Positions 57,370 through 64,000 of a DNA stretch of 64,000 nucleotides are shown here, in pieces. Position 1 is the stretch's first letter, and every line of letters begins with the position of its first letter. The position numbers and the translations under genes are program-made. Source of the DNA: Parasponia andersonii (lineage: Eukaryota; Streptophyta; Magnoliopsida; Rosales; Cannabaceae). The notes under the pieces were generated by a model. That model had not been told where the DNA came from. It saw only the letters and a program-made list of their open reading frames with translations, and made no database searches. The stretch spans positions 1 through 64,000 of the forward strand of contig JXTB01000148.1 of assembly GCA_002914805.1 (NCBI GenBank), given 5' to 3'.

Positions 57370-59515
57370 AAATATTACAAACTTTTTTTTGCAGCTTCAG
57401 TTTCCTTCCAGCTCTGGACAAGCTCGACCACATCTTCACCGAGGATAGAAAAGTCAAAATCCGGATGCTCTCAGAAAATGTTGTATATTATGGTTGACGA
57501 GGCGATGTCACTGGCCTTTTCTTCGAGCTCCTTACCTTCAGTGGCCCTGAACTCTTCTACAGCTTTGTGAGCCGCCTCTTCTGTCACCTCTTTCAGAGCA
57601 TCCTTATGGTCGGAGATGGTTTTCTAAAGTTCTTTGATTTTTTTCCTCGAACTTCTCCTTTTCGAGCTTTTCCTTGGCCAGATCCTCGTGCAGCAGCTGC
57701 TTCTCTGACTCGAAGGAGTTTTTCTTTTCCTCGCGAGTCTTCTTCAAGTCTTTGAATGCATGGGCCATTTCTTCGACCTTTTCGCCCCTCTCCATGCATT
57801 CAAAGACCGGGTCATACATCAAAACAGCAGCTACAGTAATCTGAAAATATAACACATATCAGTACAAGAAAAGTACGCCGAAGAGTGAAGATAGAAGATG
57901 CTTACGTTTGCCAACATCCTCATTACAACACTAAAGCAACCTTGGCTGGTCATTGCTTCATCCTCTCCCAACCATTCTCAAAAGTGAAACAGTCGATAAA
58001 GGCCGCGCTCAAGCCAACTTTTTCTGGCAGTTGGTAAAGGAGTGCAAAAAACTCCTCGTCCTTGTTGGCCTGGCTCGGTCCCCCAGAAGAAGTGGCTATT
58101 TCCTTGGATGGCTCAGGCTGGCTCGTAATTTTAGTAGGCTGAAAAGGACGCCAGATTATAAGGACATACTCGAAGGTGACTTTTCACTTCTTTGAGATGT
58201 CAACCTTCTCTTTCCCTTTCGTCGAGAGGGGAGGTGTACTGTCTAGTGTCTTGGACATTGCCATTGATCCCAGTGTTGAAAGGGGTGCTCACAGTCCGCT
58301 ATCAATTGTCATTTCTGTATAAATATGAGTAGTTAGCATGCGAGGTACATAATGCAACAAAGAGAAGGAATAATAGAAAAATTACCTTCTTACTAATGAG
58401 AAATTGGTAGCGATAGAGCTTCTGGAGATGGTGGTTCTGAGACAGTAGGAGAAGCAGTTGCTTTTTATTTCCTGGGTTTAGAAGATGAGGCACCCGTTTC
58501 TTTTTGTTTCCTCTGCTTCTTCTTCGAGCTCGAGAGTTTAGTTGGACAGTTGGCAGAATATGGAAGAATGGCTCTCTTTGAGAACAGTCCACAAGAGACT
58601 AGGTTTTTGGTTTTCCCAAGCTTCTTCCAATCAAATTCTTCGATTAGAAGGTTGTTTATTTGGTACATTCTTGTGAGCTACTCTTTGGAGAGTCTTGGAT
58701 GCTCCCTGTTATCTACGATGACATATGAATGCGATCAGATTGATATATTTATATAGAATAAGCTATAAGGTGAAAGTTACCTACCAGGGTTTTGAAAGAA
58801 ACCATTATCCGGGTAGCCAAAGTGAAAAAAATGGATTTTTCCCTTTTCCCATGATATTGCGGACTCCATGGATAGTTTTTATTACTTGATTCGACCACTT
58901 ACTAGTATAGAAGAAGCCAAAATCTGATGGGTTCGACTTCACTTGGTAGAACCAAGCGAACTCTTCAGGTGTGGGGGATTCTAGACTTAATTTATGGTAT
59001 AACATGTACAAACTTACCATGTATCTATATGCATTTAGGGTTAGTTCAAAGGGAACAACTCCATATCGACGATCGATTTGATATATGGATGAAGTGGGAG
59101 GTGGACACCACATCTAAGAACTGCATCTGAGAATGAGGTAGTTCCACGAGGAGGTGTGTTGGTCGATTAAACTCTATGGGTAGGTGAAGGGGGACGTCGA
59201 TTTTGTAATCGTATACGATCTTTTTGAGCTTGTTTGTTGTACAGCTCGTCTTTATATCGGTACATGACTAGTCTCCTTCTACATAGTTATAACCCCTTGC
59301 GAATGCAAAGACATCGTTAATGTGCTGAGGCCATTGGTCTTAAGGGAGGTCGCCTATACGAGGACTACTTTGCCTGGTCCCAGTTATTTCTACTTTAGGT
59401 TGTGGCTTACGATAGTCTTCGAGATCTATTGAGCTAATGCTTGCATTGGAGAATGATGATTCCCCTTAGAATACATTCCTTTCCCTACATTCCTCACTTC
59501 TAGACATCTGAAAGA
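57370..59515 (-). pseudogene. Antisense gene of the Gypsy element ('putative gypsy type transposon' family)
   Basis: On the strand opposite to gag-pol, between pol and the right LTR. The segment 58805-59113 reads CPPPTSSIYQIDRRYGVVPFELTLNAYRYMVSLYMLYH and PTPEEFAWFYQVKSN, the signature of the plant 'putative gypsy type transposon' (Transposase_28-like) proteins. 57604-57855 is a long Glu/Lys coiled coil. 57380-57560 encodes an acidic tail. A start-like ATG (MSRSEECRER) is near 59510. Three canonical GT-AG intervals break the coding text on the minus strand: about 58706-58784, 58315-58385 and 57841-57906. Antisense genes at this place are known from Tat elements such as Grande. Function unknown. 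Broken. Confidence 0.75.
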
Positions 59516-59519
59516 AGAA

Positions 59520-60600
59520 ACATGGGATGTATTTAGTCTTATGCGAGCATCAGGTATACTCACTATATGCGAGCAATTTGGGGTCACAAACCTTAGGATT
59601 GCACCGACAACAAGTTATTCATTTGATTTTTTCTAATCAATCAATGGATTCATCTAAAATTGTTCGAACTCTTCAATAATTAGTCACTCGGTTTATTAAT
59701 TCTATGACTGGTTTTGGTTTTCGAATGTAAAGATTTCAGATCTTAAATTTCTCCTATGGTTTCGTCTCTTAATTGTCTAAAAATAATTTATTCGTTAAAT
59801 TCATGGAGAGATTCTGAGATATGACAATTTTTAGTTCATCTGAGTATGGGGATGGGTTTATGTTCAGATCATTCATGCTATACGATTCATCTTTCTATTT
59901 CTAAAAATAAGCTCTGTGTGATTCATAATAAGATAAGAGTTCTCTGGTCCTATGAAAATCGAAGAACAATGATTCTTTAAATAAAAAAGAGAAAGAGAAT
60001 GTATGCTAACTTTTTATCGGAAACTGAAAATGTTGCCTAAGAGATTTTGGTGATGACTTTGCCGGAGAAGATGGTGAGTTTGGGTAAGCTGAAGAGCGAA
60101 TAGGGGCACCAAAAGGATTTCTGTCTTATAGATGTTTTGGATTTCAGAAGAAATGAAAGAGGAAGAGAAGGCAATAGGGTTCAAGTTTTGAAGGAGAGGT
60201 GGATGGATTCTTGATATATATTTCAAGCATCATCGAATCACAGCCATAAATCAAGGCATTTAATTTTCGGATCTAATGGCCGAAATTCAAGCGGGAGTTA
60301 ATTTTCAAAATTAAATGAGTATTTTTCAAAGTATGAAAAGTCTCGATTTGAAACGACAGCTAACTTCATTATTATCATCGTGTCTGTTCGAAAAACGGAG
60401 AAATCTCTTCGAGCTTTACTAATCTCCTGAGAAAAGGTGACATGTGGTTGCGTCTGTCAGGAAAAAGTACGCATGGTTATGAAAAGATAGGATTTAAGAA
60501 TTGGCGACTCTTCAAGGGTTTCAAGATGACCTCGTAATGTCGCATTCTTAAGCTTGCACTTATCAGAGAAGATAGCCTCATTTTTTCCTAAAGAACTAAC
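59520..60600. other. Gypsy 3' non-coding region
   Basis: Between the start of the antisense gene and the polypurine tract. It probably holds the antisense gene's promoter, read leftward, but I see no confident TATA box. The 70-residue minus-strand frame at 60014-60226 shows no known domain. Confidence 0.45.
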
Positions 60601-60602
60601 AG

Positions 60603-60622
60603 AGCTGGGGGGGGGTAATTAT
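60603..60622 (+). promoter_or_regulatory. Polypurine tract of the Gypsy element
   Basis: GAGCTGGGGGGGGGTAATTA with nine consecutive G (60608-60616) lies directly before the right LTR, where plus-strand DNA synthesis is primed. Confidence 0.8.
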
Positions 60623-61211
60623 TGTGCGGTCTAAAATCTATATGTTGGTCAATGCCAAAAAGAGAAAGTTAGCAACCGAGTTGAACACGTCAGGTCACAT
60701 ATGAATTTTTCTGATCGAAGTGCGACCTCCTCCGTATGAGTTAAGTACGACCAGTATGAAAAGGAAACTAGATCATGCTTCATCAAATGGGTAATCTATA
60801 AAGAAAGAAAAACAAGTTTCTGAATGGAGATCGACCAATCCTTCCATTTAAGTTATTACCCAATTATATTGTTACTCAAATTATATTTTTTGATTACATA
60901 CTTACTCGTTTTCACAATTGGAAAATATTGAGCCACCCTTACCTATATGAAGGAAGCTCAGTGTTGTTATAAAAAATATTTCGCTACATTCTGTAATGCT
61001 CTCTCTATTCTCATTTTGAGATTAAAGAAACTCTCTTGCAATTCCTAAGGAAAATAGTGAAGAACAGTGGACGTAGGCTCATCTTTTTTGGGACTGGACC
61101 ACTATAAAATTCTTGTCTCATTATTTGCTTTGATTTATCAATCATTTTCACACACAAACCAAATCTTGAATTTTTCCTAAATTTGTTGTTGGCAAAACCT
61201 CCGTCAATAAT
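60623..61211 (+). repeat. 3' LTR of the Gypsy element
   Basis: 589 bp, starting TTGTGCGGTCT and ending CCGTCAATAAT, followed by CATTA. Differs from 50301-50887 at about one base in ten by eye. Confidence 0.9.
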
Positions 61212-61216
61212 CATTA

Positions 61217-61740
61217 ATGTTGGAAAGTACATCTATGTATGTATTTACATAGAAATGCGGAGTGTATATATATATACTATATGTATATATATGTCGAAAT
61301 ATGCTTGAAAATATTGTTGCTTAAGGAGTTTCTTATGTAACAAATAATAAAGTATCCAAAAGAAAATATTAAAATGAGTAAAACATAGAGAGAGTCCTAG
61401 TAGATATCCAATATATTGTCTAATAGTATTTTCTTTTTTCAATTATTCTGAGTGCAAATGGGAATCGCAGACAGAATCGTATGCTTTCTTTTCCGAAACA
61501 CTTGGTCTCCCTTTTTATGACATTGTTTATTAGGGGAATTGGAGCTGTGACCCTCACTCCAAAAAAACTTTTCCATCTTGTTACGTGGCTCAATTCTATT
61601 CGTAGATCCCGTTCAGCTTCTTTTTTTTTTTCCACTTTATTTTTATGTAAGATATACTTTGATAATTTAATTTTGTTGTTAACCATCATTCAAGCAAACA
61701 CAAAATGAAATGAAAATAAAAACATACACGACAACATCAT
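61217..61740. other. Gene-free right flank of the Gypsy element
   Basis: AT-rich with a TATATATA tract near 61265-61292. The frames on both strands at 61420-61708 have no recognisable domain. Confidence 0.45.
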
Positions 61741-61788
61741 TGTACCTTTTTGTCACATTTGGAATGTGATAATCAACTAAAAGGTACG
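61741..61788. other. Perfect-arm hairpin
   Basis: Outer arms GTACCTTTT (61742-61750) and AAAAGGTAC (61779-61787); inner arms TCACATT (61753-61759) and AATGTGA (61763-61769) around a three-base loop. Could be a small MITE relic. It is not flanked by a polymerase terminator context I can interpret. Confidence 0.7.
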
Positions 61789-63720
61789 TGACAATACCAC
61801 AAGGAATTTCCCCTAAATATATAATTAATAATTCATCTACTGCTTAATTTTTAATTTTAATTTGTCTATTTTAGAAAGCAATATCTTGTCCAATCTTTAT
61901 AAATTCCGTTTAAAAATTGAATGAATTAATGGGGATAATATAAAAGTTACAGAAAAAAACAATCCATGAAATTGACATTGAAGCCTCGAAGTTAAAATGA
62001 TAAACAATAAATTTACATTGAATATTTAATATTAATTTTGTAACGTAAATTTGACTTGTTTTTTTATTTGCTTTGTGTGTATTCTAGAAGATATTGCAAT
62101 CGCCCATGGGCGAATTGAATTAGAGTTGTACTGATCATGATTTTCTAGGAAACTTTCAATCATAAGTTTGTCTTAATTAGTATAAATATCTCTTTAATGT
62201 ATCAATTTGACAAAGGCTACCAGTCTTGTTTACCACTCCTAATTTGTCGGACAATTAATAAATTTTACATTTGTCCTCCTTAATAATATATTTTTTTTAT
62301 AAAACAGATGTAAATTAGTTTTTTTTTTCCTAATAAAAATGCCGAACTAGAAGAACAAACATTAAGTTAGGGCTCAAATATCTCAATTAGATTAGCACCC
62401 AATAGCCTAACTATCCTGCACTCAACAATCAACAGGCCAAAAATATATAGCTAGTTAAAATTTTGAATTGTCCCAATAATTTACTTTCTCAAAATATAAT
62501 TAAGGATAACAACGGGTAGGGTATGAGTATGTATCAATAGGGTTTTACCCATTTCATAACCTTAACTAAAAAAATTTGTACTTTTATTCTACCCTAACAA
62601 TTGAAATAAAAATAAATATGAGAATTTATGGTTTATGCCCCTTTTTTCATATTTGTATTAGTAAATGACCCCATTGTTAGTAACTCCATTTACTAATTTC
62701 TAGCTTAATGACACTTTTTAATAGGAAAATGTCCATTTATAAGTTATGAGATTTAATGCATTTCCTATATTGCTCTTTTAGTTGTCTTTTACGGCTATTA
62801 GCGAGAAATTACCACTAGGTAGTACATTTTTCTCTCTCATTTTTTCTTCAATGATATATCAAACAATTTCCTTAATATATTTTCATACATACCACATTGT
62901 AATCTTGAGTTTTTATAGATATTTTTTTAGTTGTGATTATCTTTTTAATGATATTGCTATATTTGATTAGTTTTCTATGAATAATATATATTGCAAATTA
63001 AGTCTTTAAATTTCTTAGATATCAATTTAATCATAGCAAATCGGTTTATAAGCTTAATATGTCTTACTATGAAAATAATGCATTGTAGTAGTGGAATTAA
63101 TATATGTAAAACTGTACCAAGTAGATACATGGATGCACTAAAAGAAAGAAAAAAAAAAAAAAACAGAAGTACTAGTCAATGTGATTTCCTATTAATGGTG
63201 ACAAACTTGTAAAGTTCCTTTTTCGCAATTCTATTAACAAATAAACATTAATTTATATGAAATTGTGAAATTTTTTTATGAGGGTAGTAACACAACAAGG
63301 TAAAAAAGAATTGTACTCATCAAGGGTGATTTCCCAATAATGGATGCATAGTTTATTTTTCTAAAACTTTATGAATTCATAAATGTTAAAAGCAATATTT
63401 TAAAAACATTATAACTAACAAAGCACATTAATTTATAAATAAATCTAGGTTTTGGTGAAGGTATTTTGATATTTATTTTCGGTAGATATCTAATTGGGTC
63501 ATGTAGCTATACCTTTCGAATTAGGGATATTTACAATTTTTTAGGTCTAAAAAGGGACATATACCTATTCAACCCACTAAATATTTTTTATTTTAGTTAT
63601 GGTATACCTCTATGCAAAATCACATACTAAACAAAAAAGAATAGGTTTAAATCGAATACTATTAACTACAAAAATTAAATATCTAAATAATAATATAATT
63701 TAGGGATAATCGCAAAAATA
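61789..63720. other. Gene-free AT-rich DNA
   Basis: No supported gene, RNA or bounded element. Poly-T and poly-A runs at 62286-62330 and 63150-63163. Confidence 0.5.
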
Positions 63721-63744
63721 TACCCTAAAATATGACTTTTTGTA

Positions 63745-64000
63745 ATTTTAATCTTATATTTTGGTTTATAGAAAATTATATCTTCACATTTTATGTACAT
63801 ATTGGGTGATTTGTGCTAACTATTTTAAGTTATTTTCAATATATTTTTTGTATTAGTCAATAAAAATAAGATATCATCAATTCAAATTTCGTGTTTAGTA
63901 AGAAAATTGATAGTCAATTTATATGCAGAAGGTACAAATTTGCAAATACTTAAAATGTGAGAATATAGTTTGGCACAAACCAAAATACAGGGTTAAAATT
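63745..64000. mobile_element. Inverted-repeat element running off the window edge
   Basis: GTAATTTTAATCTTATATTTTGG (63754-63776 area) and the following TATCTTCACATTTTATGTA pair with the reversed window end (AATTTTAACCCTGTATTTTGG... TATTCTCACATTTTAAGTA). The arms are imperfect over about 55 bp around a roughly 120-bp centre. The right end lies beyond 64000. Probably a MITE. Confidence 0.6.

Larger units (their letters stand above)
50301..61211 (+). mobile_element. Ty3/Gypsy retrotransposon, Tat lineage, with antisense gene
   Basis: A 10.9-kb element on the plus strand. Seen: LTRs 50301-50887 and 60623-61211, target duplication CATTA at 50296-50300 and 61212-61216, a primer site next to the left LTR, a G-rich polypurine tract before the right LTR, and gag, protease, RT-RNase H, a second (archaeal-type) RNase H and integrase in Gypsy order. 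The second RNase H and the opposite-strand gene after integrase are traits of the Tat lineage. LTRs differ at about 10% by eye. LTR edges are uncertain by a few bases because ATTATTG/CAATAAT borders are ambiguous. Broken, many breaks. Confidence 0.92.

Noticed and set aside
58550-59130. Plus-strand frames of 67-68 residues within the antisense gene
   Set aside because: They are opposite-strand shadows of the better-supported minus-strand coding text.

Overview
The window looks like repeat-rich intergenic DNA from a flowering plant, probably a dicot. It is very AT-rich and full of LTR-retrotransposons of the plant Copia and Ty3/Gypsy lineages (including a Sirevirus and a Tat-type Gypsy), a TRIM-like element, MITEs, a tRNA-derived SINE and many microsatellites. 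I found no host protein-coding gene, rRNA, functional tRNA or CRISPR array that I can defend. Species cannot be fixed from the sequence. All ages below come from LTR pairs compared by eye.

Layout. 0.4-5.2 kb: an old Copia element on the minus strand, complete with both LTRs, a primer binding site and a 5-bp target duplication (CTAAA). 5.2-9.3 kb: non-coding DNA with a fold-back element and two MITEs, one with a 9-bp target duplication. 9.3-22.6 kb: a nest of at least three layers. A Tat-like Gypsy LTR (minus) is split by a second LTR-like segment, and that is split by a 10.2-kb Sirevirus (10768-20961, minus) with TSD ATTCC, two LTRs of about 1.1 kb, PBS, duplicated polypurine tracts, gag-pol and an envelope-like downstream ORF. 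22.6-26.1 kb: Tat internal remains, a MITE, a second Tat-like LTR on the plus strand, and a Mutator-type MITE with TSD TAGGTTAAT. 26-39 kb: gene-free DNA with MITEs, a SINE (31217-31423), microsatellites, a C22 tract and a tandem 0.5-kb duplication. 39.2-40.5 kb: an orphan minus-strand fragment of the plant 'putative transposon protein' type. 41.5-42.7 kb: a TRIM-like element (TSD ATAAG) carrying tandem 100-bp units and an 892-base assembly gap. 44.6-49.6 kb: a second old Copia element (minus), inserted into coding-like sequence. 50.3-61.2 kb: a Tat-lineage Gypsy element (plus; TSD CATTA) with gag, protease, RT, a second RNase H, integrase and, downstream, a gene on the opposite strand with intron-like GT-AG intervals. 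61.2-64 kb: gene-free, with a hairpin and the start of another inverted-repeat element.

The coding sequences here belong to the replication cycles of mobile elements, not to host pathways: gag (capsid), protease, integrase, reverse transcriptase and RNase H. All large elements look broken. The Sirevirus is the best preserved, with only a handful of breaks; the two other Copia elements and the Gypsy element have many. Rough LTR divergence by eye is 6-7% for the Sirevirus, about 10% for the Gypsy and 15-18% for the first Copia. Nothing here is clearly a new biological system. The most unusual signals are a perfect palindrome (TGTTGCAACA) repeated eight times across the Sirevirus LTRs and coding region, the expanded tandem array inside the TRIM-like element, and the antisense intron-containing gene of the Gypsy element.
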